This document shows positions 35,194 through 46,663 of a DNA stretch of 57,500 bases, piece by piece. The stretch covers positions 22,501 through 80,000 of the forward strand of contig NW_020312039.1 in the NCBI RefSeq assembly GCF_002999335.1, read 5' to 3'. The DNA is from Cyclospora cayetanensis (taxonomy: Eukaryota; Apicomplexa; Conoidasida; Eucoccidiorida; Eimeriidae). Position 1 is the first letter of the stretch, and each line of letters begins with the position of its first letter. The notes beneath the pieces were generated by a model. The model was not told where the DNA came from. It saw only the letters and a list, made by a program, of their open reading frames with translations, and ran no database searches. The translations under genes and the position numbers were made by a program.

Positions 35194-37144
35194 CGTGTTT
35201 CCTTGTTGCTGCCTCGACAAAGGGTTTCCCCTCCTTCTCCGTCCGTCCGCTTCCGCATTCGGATCGACGCAGCGTCTGTCTCCCTAATACTCCCACCGCT
35301 ACTGCTGCTGTGCCGCGAACAGCCTTCCTCTTAATCGCTGTTGCTGCCGCGCTGCTAACCCGTGAGGCACGATACTGTCCTCGGTTGCAGCACCGCTGCT
35401 AAATCGCAACTGAGCTTTTTGAAATTCTCTAGTAAAAAACGCTACACCTTCTACACCCAAGGCTACCCTAGCTGCCCATCTCACGTTTCTTGGCTGCTTC
35501 TACACACGCGTTAAAGCAAGGCCCCAATGACAAAACAAGCGCTCTTCGAATGCCCTAAGGATACGCATGCTCATAGGGCTCCCGTATTGTATATCTGGCA
35601 GAAGAAGAAAATCGTGGCATTTGCAGCTGCCTCGACGCTGGGCACTGCTGCGTCAAGAGTTTATTTTATTCTGGCGCACTCAAGGGGCCCTTTTTCACTA
35701 GCATTGTCGTCTCCAGACGGATGCGGATGGATTCCCCTGTAGGTAGCTTATTCTGGCGCATTCAAGGGGCTCTTTTTCACTAGCATTGTCGTCTCCAGAC
35801 GGATGCGGATGGATTCTCCTGTAGGTAGTCCCCAGCATATATATATATATATGTATAGATGTATACATATGTATGTATACGTCGTCGTCGTCACAGTCTG
35901 GACATGGGATTTTTGCAGCCGCATTAGCACGTGTCATGGCTGGATTCACCATGTCGCTGTCTGCCAGCGGCGGCACCCCCAGACTGTCTTTTGAGACGCT
36001 GGATGCCTCGCCGTAGACTTCCTGGTTTCTGTGTGCACGCATGCCGCTCAACACGCCTCTCCACGCGGGAGAGCTTCCCTCCACCTCCAGTCTGTACCCC
36101 CTTCAGCGGGGCCCCCCCCATGCTCATGAGCACTGCGTAGGGAGTCACTCTGCACACCCCTACCAAATCCGGGAATTCGCCGTATTTATGAACTCCAACG
36201 GTCTCTGCGCATTCCTATACACATTCGGACGGACAGGATGGTAAGTGTGTGACTTTTCAGGTGCCTGCGCTTGCAGCATCCAACGCGGTCGGGCAGACCG
36301 GTTCCGCAGTGGCGCCTCCGATATTTGAAAAAGGAACGCTCGATCGCGCGTTGCATGTGCACTGTATGGCTTGAAACCTCTTTGCTTTGAGACTTTGCAA
36401 GTCAGAGGGCCAGGCAGGCCTCCAGCGGGGGTGGTAAACCATGTTGCCAGTGAGTGACGTGGCAAGAAAGGGCACTGGCGACTAGCCCCCCCCCATGGTG
36501 CACCTCGGTCCAATTACAGAGCTTCGCATCATGGACAAAAAGCGACGCTGCACTCAACTCTCACGCGCAGTGTGTATGTGTGAGCAGCATTAATCGCGGC
36601 TGCGCCAGCCCAACTGCACCTGGCACGTTCTCGCTTTGAGCGTCATGGGGCCCCTGCGGGGGGCTAACAGTCCCCCCCGCGGCGGCAGAGTGCCCTTTTT
36701 GCAAACAGTTTCGCCGCATAAACCCAATTAGTCATTTTGCAAAAGGGAGAAGAGTCTGTGCCGCCGTTCCTCTGCCGCGCGCAGCTGCAAGGATCGCACA
36801 ACCAACGAAGGGCCCCCCTGCGTTGTTTGTGTGTGTGTCTGTGCTACCCCGAAATAGAACGGTCTCCCCAGAGAAGCCCCCCTTGCTTTTCTGCGTTTCC
36901 AAGAGCCCGTTTAAAGCAATTCACAGCAGCCTTCTGCCCCCTCTCCCCCTCGCTTCCCCGTTTCACCCCTCCCTCCCTCCCCAGGAAGTTGCATCTTCTG
37001 CACTCCAGGCCCCCCGCGACACAGCTCGACGCGAATGCGCCCTACTAGAGCCTCATGTGCGCGTGCTCGCCAGCGCCAACAGGAAGAGTTCTCTCGCTCG
37101 CCTCTCCTGCTGCGCCAGCCGCAGCGGCAGGGGTTCACGCGCAA
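35194..37144. other. Intergenic stretch with an 82-bp direct duplication
   Basis: About 1.9 kb. It contains the tandem duplication 35666-35829, a short TATATA/GTATAC palindromic tract at 35838-35882, and GC-rich stretches near 36640-36690. Open frames are short and unrecognised. Confidence 0.5.
35666..35829. repeat. 82-bp tandem direct duplication
   Basis: Copy 1 is 35666-35747 and copy 2 is 35748-35829. Both begin TTATTCTGGCGCA and end CCTGTAGGTAG. They differ at only a few positions (C/T changes), so the duplication is recent. No gene overlaps it. Confidence 0.9.
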
Positions 37145-40100
37145 ATGGGAAAGCCCCCTGAAAAGCCAACGGCCATGGCTGCCGTTGCACCCTCAGACGA
37201 ACCGCACATGCTGCAAGTTCGCGCATGCACGGAGAGGGAATTCCAACGTACGTGTGGGGCCCCGACTTCTCATTTATGAGGCCCCCTTTAAGGCCTACTC
37301 GGAGTAGCACCCTACTGTGTGTCGATCGGGGTAGCGTCTCCTGCTGCCGTGCACTGCACCAGTTGGGAAGTCGTTCGAATGAGGCTTCGAACTGCGAGCT
37401 ACAAGGCACGAGGGGGCAATTGTTCTCTTTGTGTCTGCAGAGTCTTACATGGCCATCACCGCTGTGGATGCCATTATGGACGAAGGGGTCTTTGAACACT
37501 TGAAGAAGTTCAGCAGCTACAAGTATTCCTTGTACCAGCAGCGCAAGGAGCAGCAGCAGCAGCAGTTGCAGCAGCAGCACCTGGGGCTGCAGCAGGAACT
37601 TCAGCAAGTTCGCGAGCTCATCGTGCATGCGCTCCAGTGCGACTCGAAACAACAGGAAGAAAGTATGACAACGAAGGTCCTTTGCAAGGCACTTGAAGAA
37701 GAACGACAGACGGAGCAGCAAGAACAGGAAATACACCACCAGCAGCAAGAACAAGAAAAACACCACCAGCAGCAAGAACAAGAAAAACACCACCAGCAGC
37801 AAGAACAAGAAAAACTCGAGCAGCTCCATGAAAAACAGCAGCAACTGCAGCAGCAGCTGCAGCTTGTGCACCAGCAGCAGCAAATGGCTGTCCTCAACGA
37901 ATTCGCGGCTATCCGACGCATCAACAATGTACTGCCAAATCAAAGCCATCCTTCTTTCCCCTACTTTCCACCCCAATATCCCAGCCAGCGGCAGATACAC
38001 GAAATTCCGGCAACTTTTCCTTTGCTGACATTCGGGGAGAGGCGGGAGGGCTCAGGAGTGGTAGAATGCACACCTTGCGTTGTGTGTGTGTCTGTGGCTG
38101 TGTATGTGTGTATTTATGTATATGCTCATGTGTATACCTATATCTTTGTGTGTATACGTATATATATGCATTTATGTATATGCATATGCATTTATGTGTA
38201 TGTGTGTAAGTGTATCTATGTATGTATTTATGTATATTTATATGTGTATTTATATGTATGTGTGTGTGTGTATGTATTTATGTATACATATACATATGTG
38301 TATTTATATGTATTTATGTATATGTATTTACGTATTTATGTACATGTATATGTGTATTTATATGCATTTATGTATATGTATTTATGTATTTACGTATTTA
38401 TGTATTTACGTATATATGTATATCTGTATGTATATGTATTTTTGCATGTGTATTTATGTGTATTTGTGTGTAGGAGGCCTGCACCTTGCTAGCAAGCAAT
38501 TACGAGGGTTACGCCTGGATGGCTCAGGTGGCGGCGCGTGTAACTGAGCTGCTGCAGCTGCCAGGAGAAGAGGGATTTACAGGAGCCTCTTTAGAGGGGG
38601 GGCATGCAAGTGTCTCTCAAGGGGGAGAGGGAGAATCTGATGGAAGAGTCCACCCGCATCCGCTGCTGCCTGAGCACGAGCAGCAGCTCCTGGAAAGCGG
38701 CAGCAGCCACAGCGCGAGGAGGCTTGAGCAAGCCTCTGCAGACAGCATTGTGAGCTGCTGCAGCTGAGCGCCTTGTCTTTGCTTTCTCCCGCAAAGAGGA
38801 GGGGAAGGCATACTCTTGCAGCAGCAGCATGTTCTTCTGCGCTTTTCGACGGGGGAGGCGCTCTGCGGGATCCGACACTGGATGCAAGGCCGCTTTTTCG
38901 CAAGGAATGAGCATTCAGATCTCGCTTTTTGTGTGTTTCTGCAGCTCGTGGCTGCGCTCTGCGAGCTCCTCGCCACGAAGTACAACTCCCACGTCTCACG
39001 TAAGATGCTCGAGAATCGGAAAAAATGTCGAGAAGGCTGCATGCGTCTGCTGCGAAGCCTGCAGATCTTGCGGTTCGGGCGCTGTGATTCTGTCTCTTGG
39101 ATGCAGGAAAGCTTCTCCAAGACAAGTCTCAGCACGGGAGTTGGCGACCACCGCCTTTTTACTGGCATCTCTTCGACGTGCGCGCATGCATGCATGCGCG
39201 TTGCTCTCCCGAAGCGTAGCTCACAGCTTCAAAGCCCTATCCAGAGACGAGACAGTCGATGGTGTTGGGAGCCTCGTCGAAGCTTGCTTGCGCTTGCTTG
39301 TTTGGCTTTTCAAGGTTTCTTTCCTCGTGGGGGCAAGAGGTAGGCGGCGTGCATGCATCTCTTCAGAGCAGGGTGTTTGGCAGTGTGTGTCTTGTGCAGC
39401 ATCCGTGCATCGTACGGCAGATGCTGCAACTGTATCATCAACGACCTCAGGATGAATTTTTGGCGTGTTGGTTCGAAGACTTTGCTCTCCATAGGCGGCA
39501 GTCCAGTCCTTCCTCCTTTCCTGCGTCTGATGCAGACGCGGTGCTCACTGCGAAGGTGCTAACTCCGGAAGCTCAGGGGGAGTGGGGTTGCTCCATGGGT
39601 GTGTTTTCCGGATGGACGGGCCGTTGTTTGGGGCTTGGGGGGAGACGTTGACGGTGTGAGACGGGATAGGCTAGAATTTGAGCGGCCGGCTTTTAGCACT
39701 TGCATGCGCTTGTTGGTGGTTCCTGTGGTGGTTCGCCGTTGCGCTGTTTTTTGCAGCTGCTGCAGCAGTCCAGGCTGACGAGCAACTTCTCCGTATTCAC
39801 CCTGCGCGTCAGTGAAGAGTTGAGGAGCTTTCTCCTGCGCGTGCGTTGCGTCCTCCCTGTAGTGTGCTCTGAGCAGCCAGGGTGGAAAGAGGAGGGAAAC
39901 TTTTAGTCGGGGGGGCCTTTAGGGAGGTGTCAGAAGGGGAGTCTATCCTTGAGCCTCTCTGCGATTACTTGACGGAGGGTGGAGTTCGCTCGGAGTGCGT
40001 GGCTTCCGCAGATTGCGGGTAAGCGTTTTGGGGGGCGTGTTTGTGTGTGTGTGTGCCTTAGGACGAGCGTGAGGAGTTGTTTTCGATGAATCTCGCGAAC

Positions 40101-43100
40101 ATTGCGGCTCTCTTTTTGCATGCGGGTAATAAGCGAGAGACTGTGTAGCCTTAGCGAAAGGGTTCTGCTGCAGAGCCATTGCGGAAACGGGAAGAAGGGT
40201 GAACCAGAACTGCGCGCTGTGTGCTTGGAGGGAAGAGGGGGGTGAGGCGGGGGTGTTTACGCTGCTGAGCGTTCTTGCGTATTTGCGCTTTGTTTGTGTG
40301 TATTTGCGTATGTATTTGTGTATGTGTGTTTGCGTGTATTTGTGTGTTCTTTGGGGCAGAGAACGCATACGTGTATGCGCTAGCGCTGTTGGTATTTGTT
40401 GCTGATTGGCGTCCAGATCTTAGCGGAGCACGACGCCTCGCTCAGTTGTTGACGCGGCTAGTAGTTCGGCCTGGGGGGGTTGCTGCAGCTGCTGCAGCTG
40501 CGAGGCTGCCGCAGCAGCAACAGACATCTGGAGGGGCAGCAGCGTCTGCGCATGGCGTGTCTGTTGCTGCGGCTGAAGCGGCAGCAACAGACACTCCGGC
40601 TCCTTTTGTCGAGAGGCAGCGAGAGGTTTCTGCAGCGCAGCTGTATCTCCTCCTCACCAACCTCGATGAGTAAATCGTAAAGCTGTAGAGCTGCCACGAT
40701 TTTTTTTCAACTAGCTTAGGCACAACATATTTGAATTGCGGAGCCACGACTAACTGGCCTCTGCGTGCGTCACCATTTGTTGTTCGTGCCTGCTTTCTGC
40801 TGCTGTCTCACCCCGAAAAAATGGTGCCTAAAAAGATGGTGCCTGCAAGCATTTGATTTTCTTAGGGCCTTCTTTCTGCGCAGGTTCCCACGACTGGCAT
40901 CGCTCTTTCGTAGCATCACGCGCTCTCTTTTCATCGGAGTCGACATGCACCTGGCTCCCTCAGACGTCTGCGATCTATGCGATGTCGTGCAACAACTGCT
41001 GCAACGCTTCGAAAGCATGCAGCAGCTCTTGTACGAGAGAGCTGCTCCACAGAAAAAGACTCGGGCAGCTCCACTTGCAGACGCAGCCCCTCCAGCAGAA
41101 GGAACACAACTTGGAGCAGCAGTCGCAACAATTTCGAAAAATGGACTCAACGAAGCAGGCTTCTTTGAAGATCGCAATACGCCTGCACTCTCTCAGGCGG
41201 ATTCCCTACTGGCTTTGCAACAACTGCAGCAGCAGCAACAGCAACAACTGCAACAGCAACAGCAACAACTGCAACAGCGACAACTGCAGCAGCAACAGCA
41301 ACACCTGCAGCAGCAGCAACTGCAGCAACAGCAGCAACTGCAGCAGCAGCAACTGCAGCAACAGCAACAACTGCAGCAGCAACTGCAGCACCAGCAGCTG
41401 CGGCAGGCCACGGTACAGAGGCTTCCTCCTCCGCTGCCGCAGCGAGCTTGCATGCAGCAGCAGCAGCAATTTTTGCAGGGAATGAAGCAACTGCCGGCAT
41501 CTGAGCAGCAGCAGCAGCGCAGCAAGAGGCGGCGTAGCACAGGCGATGCGGAGTTGAGCGATGAGAGCAGCAACAGCAGCAGCAACAGCAGCAGCAGCAG
41601 CAGCGGGCTCAGCAGCCTCAGTAGCAGCAGTCTCAGCAGCAGCAGCGGATTCAGCAACGTCCACATGCAGCAGCAGCAGCTGCTGCAGCACCCCCTCCAG
41701 CATCAGCAGCAGAAGCCCTTTTACCAGCAGCAGCAGCATCTGCATCATCAGCACCAGCAGCCGCAGCAAATCGAAGCCGATACTTGTGACGCCTCTGTTG
41801 AGGGGGATGCACTGGAGATGCCTTCTGCGAGTCAATACGGCATTTCTCGCCCTTGGCACTTGGAATATCGCAGAAAGCGGTAAAGCAGAGACACAAAGCG
41901 TCCAAGGGCCTAGGGGGGGTTAGTATAGTCGCTCCAACGCATAAGCTGCGTTTTATTTTGTTTTCACGTCACGGCAAAAGATTTTTCCCGAGAGATCATC
42001 ACATCCCCTCTTGTGCTTGCTGCATGCTCAGGGGTGCTCCAGTCGAGCCACCGCTGACTGCGCTGCGAGAAACAGCGCTGCTTGACTCCTTGTTAGACGA
42101 CTTTGTTAACCCCCGACTGATGTTGCAACAGAAGCACCATACCGTCCCCCGGCTCAGCAGCAGCGACAGAAGCAGCAACGGCGGGAGCAGCAGCAGCAGC
42201 AGCTGCAGCAGCAGTCCGCACGGTGGAGGAGAACCGCAGTTTCTCAAGTATGCGAATCTGCTTGTGGCTCTGTGTGTTAGGAGTGCCTACGAGCTGACTC
42301 GCCGCTGGTGGGAAGCCCGCAAGCAGCAGCGGCAGCTGCAGCAGCAGCAGCAACAGCTGCAGCACGAACAGGAGCAGCAGGCAGAGCATGAGCCGTGGCA
42401 GTTTGATGGCGATCCTGAAGAAATGCAAAGAAGCTCCGACGAGGTATGCAGCGAAAAGAGCTTGGCGCCTTTCTTGGGGGGGTTGTTGCGAGGGCGCGGC
42501 TTGGTGGCTGCTGTCGGAGATGCGCGCTCTTAGGAAAACGGATGCCATCGGCGTAATTTTGGAGTCTAACATGCGGCAGGGCGAAACTTTGCGATAAAAG
42601 GCTTCTTTTGTGTCGCAGTGGTCAAGCAATGCGTCTTCACCATCAGATATCTCCGAGGCTGAGCAGCAGCAGCGCCTTCAGATGGAAGACCTCTTCGAGG
42701 AACCCGAGCACCACTTGCCAGGCAAGCGAAGAAAAAGCAGCAATACCAAACGCAGCAATAGCAGCAGAGGCAACAATAGCAGAGGCAGCAATACGAGAAG
42801 CAATAGCAGCACAAGCAGCAAGAGCAGCAGAAGCAACAATAGCAGCAATACCAGCAATAGCAGAAGCAGCAATGCAGAAGCGGCAATAGCACCCACTGAT
42901 GTCACAGAACGAGCAGACTGCACTGACAGAGCGACCCAAGAGCCAGCCTAGCCACCGCTTGTGGCATCGTGCATCTCTAGGGTAGAGTGTACATCATGTT
43001 AAATATATATACATATATGTATTTTATAAGAGAGCCGACGCGCTAGCAACTGCCGCTAATGGTGCGGCAGGAGGTGTTGTGGTAAGGGCTGAGAGTGCCT

Positions 43101-43267
43101 GCTCTGAGATGTGGCAGAATTTCTGTAGTTGGCAGCGCTTTGCGTGAAGCTCGCGCCGTTTGTGGTGATGCCTTCGTTGCAGGTGCTTCATTTAGAACGC
43201 CTCAGCAGTTCTTTGAGCAGCAGCAAGTGGAATACAAGGCCCCCCACGCGCTTTTGCAGAAACAGCA

Positions 43268-43304
<37 letters not shown>

Positions 43305-43987
43305 CACCAGCAGCAGCTGTTCCTGCAGCAGCAGCAACAGATGCAGCTGCAGCATCAGTTGCACCAACTGCAGCAGCAGCAACAACAGCAGCATCAGCAG
43401 CTGGCTGCGCCGCCAGCTCAGCTGTATGCCCCTGAGCAGATGCTGTATGTTGAGAAGCAGCAGCAGCAGCATAGGCCAGTGCTGCAAGGGTTGCATCCGC
43501 TTCAGCAGTTGCACCAGCAACAACAGCAGCAGCCTGGATCCTGCTTTACTCCGTCCCTTGTAATGCCACAGCAGCTCCAGCCGACGCAGCAGCAGCAGCA
43601 GCAGCACTATTTTCCGCCAATGCAGCAGCAGCAGCATCAGGCGCAAGTTGATGCGCTGCACTTGCAGCAGCAGCAGCAGCAGCAGCAGCAGTTGCAGCAG
43701 CAGCTCTTCTTGCGGCGGCAACAACAGGAGCAGCCCCGTTGCCGGCGCGAATCGCAAGTCAGCGAAGAGATATCAGCCGAAGACGACTGGGAAAAAAGAA
43801 GTGACTATGACACGTGTAAGCGGGTGACTGCTGGTATTTTCCCCCTCGTTGCTCGTGCTGGTATGCGTCATGTGGCGTGCATGGGCATAGCTGCTGGTGG
43901 AGGAGCCATTGTTTGCGAAGGCAGAATAAGCTGTCTAGGGCGTGTGCTGCTGCAGCATCCATCACCGGAAGTAGTACTAGTAGCAGC

Positions 43988-44021
<34 letters not shown>

Positions 44022-44091
44022 GTAGTCTAGCTTCAAGCAGCATCGTGAGTTCCCTGTCCCCCTCAGCAGTAGGCTCTGGCAGATGGCCACC

Positions 44092-44144
<53 letters not shown>

Positions 44145-46663
44145 CGGTAGTGTATATGGGGGGGGCGAAGGCCTTTAGCTCGTACCAGCCAGACCTACCC
44201 CCGGACGGAGTCGCTTCGTCCCTCGAAGAAAGAGGAGCAAAAAAGGGCGAAGTCGATGAAAGCAGCAGCTTATTAGGGAGTGAAGTCTTTGCGAATGTCA
44301 TTGAACGCACGCGACTCGGACGGGGAGCTCACCTGCCTCAAAGGCAGCAGCAGAAGATCAGTCGGCACTTCCAGCTGTACGCCAAGGCAGTAGAGAGCTA
44401 CAAGGCTATTGCGAGGAAGGAGCTTCTTGAGGTGTGCCCGACCGACTCCCTGAGCCGCACGCCTCTCCCCGCGGATGCCTTAAGACACCCGTGCGCTTTG
44501 CGGAGATCTCATGAAGCGTAGAAGCTCACTTTGGTGGAGGCGTAAAGCAAACGCCAACGAAGCAACGCGTCTCGCAGGATTTAGCTTTAGAGGCCTTGAT
44601 GACATCTACGGTGTGGGGTGCGTGTGGCTGTTCAGATCTACCGGATCTGCCGGCGAGAGGATTGGCCACTGTGCGCCAAATGGCATGCCTTGGTCTGCTG
44701 TATAGGCACCAATGTTGCTGCTTCTGCCGTTTTATCCTTCGTACGGCAGCAGCTGCTCGGCAGCAGCAGCAGCAGCAGCAGCAGCGCTCCTAGCGCGAAC
44801 GGCGCAGCTGCAGCGGAAGGGGATACCCCCACAGATCCTCTCTTGATGGTCACAGACGGCCTTCTCCTCCTGCTCAAGCTCATAGTGGACATACACCGCA
44901 ACAAGCGCCCGCCAGTCGTAGATCTTTTAGGGTGCGTCTTCAAAAGCAGTAGCAGCAAGGGACGCCGCATCTCAACGCGCTTGTGGACTTCTCACGGTTT
45001 AGAAGGCGAAAGGATGGGCATTGCATTGTACCTGTTCAGAATAGGGAGATGAACAGAGGGAATTGTGGCTTGTGTATGTATGTACGTATGTGTATGTATG
45101 TATGTATATGTATGTATCTGTATGTATATGTATGTATATGTATGAATATGTATGAATATGTATGTATATGTATGTATATGTATGTATATGTATGTATATG
45201 TATGTATGTATATGTATGTATGTATGAATATGTATGTATATGTATGAATATGTATGTATGAATATGTATGTATATGTATGAATATGTATGTATGTATATG
45301 TATGTATGTATGAATATGTATGTATATGTATGTATATGTATGTATGTATATGTATGTATGTATATGTATGTATGTATATGTATGTATATATATGTATATG
45401 TATGTATGAATATGTATGTATATGTATGTATGAATATGTATGAATATGTATGGATGTATATGTATGTATATGTATGTATGTATGAATATGTATGTATATG
45501 TATGTATATGTATGAATATGTATGTATTCTCAGACGGCTATTTGTATCCGGTAGCAGCCGGGGGGACGCCCCGACCCTCGCTGAGAAGCGCATGGAAGTC
45601 AGTTCTGGCCTATACGTACTACCCCTAGGTGCTCATTGTTTACGCCGCAGCTTCATGAGCAGTGGTGTCTTCGTTTCAGCTATACAGCTGCTTGCCAGTT
45701 GTAAAGCCACTGTGCTGCCTTTTTGGTGCTGTGCCTCCTGTTTTTTTGCAGCGGCGCGTGTGTATTGTGCGCTTTTGGCTGTATGTGTGCAAATACGAGG
45801 GGGAGTTCGTGGCGGTTATTTCTGTATTTAAGCGCGTTGTAAACTCCAAACCCTGCCCGATCCACTAATCTTCAGCCCTAAGTTATAAGGCCCAGTGCCA
45901 CGTCTGCGAGCTGCGATGGGCAAATCCTTAGGGTGCCTCTCCTTCCCGCTCCCCCCCCCAAGCATCCAGCTCCTCCGGCCGTGTCGCGTCAAGACAAATT
46001 TGGGATTTTTTTGTGCGTGGCTGCAGTACGCGCACACGGACCGAAGCATCTGCCGCTTCTTTCTGTCGGAGCTACTGCGTCTTTGCGGTCCTCCATTTGC
46101 TTCCTATTTCTGCACGGCTGTCCTTCGTTTTATAGCGCAGGTTATTGCTACAGGTACTGTGTGAGAAAACTCCCACGTCTGAAGCTCGCCGAGGAGCTTT
46201 ACAGCCTGCTAGGCGCGTGCGGCTACGAACCAGATATGAAAAGAAGAGTGCCTTGAGAGGTTCTAGAGCAAGAGCAAAAAGTGCTGGGGTGTCTGGATGC
46301 TTTTTTTTCGGTGTGCGATCAGAGCGGAGCGCCTTTAGGGGCAGCGAGGCCGAGGGTAGGCGATTGCGGATGGCGGCTCTCTCATTCATTGAGCAAACGC
46401 TCAGATTTTGCGACGCGCCAAGCCCTGTTCCCTCCGACGTAAGGCTGGCCTTGCACTACTGTGTGCACCGATGCATTTTTGGTTTTCTTGCCAGCGGCAC
46501 TGATAATATATACCTTCTAATATTCAGAGTTGGACAGGGGGGAGGGAAGCGTTGCTCAGGATCCCATGATCTTGTGCAGTGGGCTGTTTCGTGCATACAG
46601 GTAGCCGAACTGGCACAGGCGGTGCGCGCGCGGCTGATGGCGCTTCCGCAAGAAGAAGCGTGA
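37145..46663 (+). CDS. NELFCD: NELF-C/D (TH1)-like negative elongation factor subunit, 19 exons
   Basis: Likely part of an RNA polymerase II pausing factor in the nucleus. Exons: 37145-37247, 37441-38060, 38474-38749, 38945-38999, 39107-39177, 39400-39555, 39757-39840, 40062-40125, 40360-40669, 40884-41879, 42032-42443, 42619-42721, 43183-43815, 43956-44431, 44636-44931, 45534-45711, 46027-46153, 46323-46438 and 46601-46663. Every junction keeps phase; the total is 1,712 residues. Ordered blocks resemble human NELF-C/D (590 residues): DAIMDEGVFEHLKKF, LLASNYEGYAWMAQVA, DHPCIVRQMLQLYHQR across a junction, ENAYVYALALLVF, FPRLASLFRSITRSL, APVEPPLTALRETALLDSLL, GVFVSAIQLLASCK and TDRSICRFFLSELLRLCGPP. 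The extra length is poly-Gln and poly-Ser, mostly in exons 2, 10, 13 and 14. The intron after 42721 has a GC donor. The start is the first in-frame ATG of exon 1. The weakest junctions are those at 38060, 42721 and the 3' exons. Confidence 0.75.
38078..38473. repeat. GT/TATG-rich microsatellite in a NELF-C/D-like intron
   Basis: About 390 bp of TGTGTG, TATGTA and TTTATG units fill the intron 38061-38473 and run straight into its acceptor (GTGTGTAG|GAGGCC). Long Tyr/Val/Cys/Ile frames across it are artefacts of the repeat. Confidence 0.9.
41213..41404 (+). repeat. CAG/CAA run coding poly-Gln/Leu
   Basis: A dense CAA/CAG/CTG tract in exon 40884-41879 of the NELF-C/D-like gene, read as long Gln runs with regular Leu. 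Similar tracts follow at 43261-43735 and 44093-44145. Confidence 0.9.
42722..43182 (+). other. Inferred GC-AG intron of the NELF-C/D-like gene
   Basis: The upstream exon (42619 on) has no GT donor in the phase needed, but CCAG|GCAAGCG at 42721/42722 gives phase 1 and matches the usual GC-donor context. The acceptor is CGTTGCAG before 43183, also phase 1. The intron begins with an AGCAAT/AGCAGA repeat. Reading on instead meets a stop at 42949, which would cut off all downstream conserved blocks. Confidence 0.6.
44093..44145 (+). repeat. CAG run coding poly-Gln
   Basis: Near-perfect CAG triplets in exon 43956-44431 of the NELF-C/D-like gene, preceded by an AGCAGC run that codes poly-Ser (43981-44025). 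Confidence 0.9.
45068..45528. repeat. TATG/TATGAA tetranucleotide array in a NELF-C/D-like intron
   Basis: About 460 bp of GTATGTAT, ATATGTATG and TATGAATATG units occupy most of the intron 44932-45533. They run up to the acceptor (TATTCTCAG before 45534). No stop-rich interruption occurs, giving spurious Tyr/Met/Cys frames on plus and Ile/His/Thr/Tyr frames on minus. Confidence 0.95.

Noticed and set aside
43188..43757. Leu-rich frames on the strand opposite poly-Gln exons that look like membrane proteins
   Set aside because: CTG read antisense to CAG gives poly-Leu. The sense strand has splice sites and conserved domains.
45036..45831. Tyr/Met/Cys and Ile/His/Thr/Tyr-rich frames
   Set aside because: Translations of the TATG intron array; no conserved sequence within the array.
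46159..46256. Reading on in a second frame (RKLPRLKLAEELYSLLGACG) after the NELF-C/D exon 46027-46153
   Set aside because: The protein-like sequence cannot be joined in phase to both sides, whereas the junction 46153/46323 keeps phase and the expected C-terminal block.
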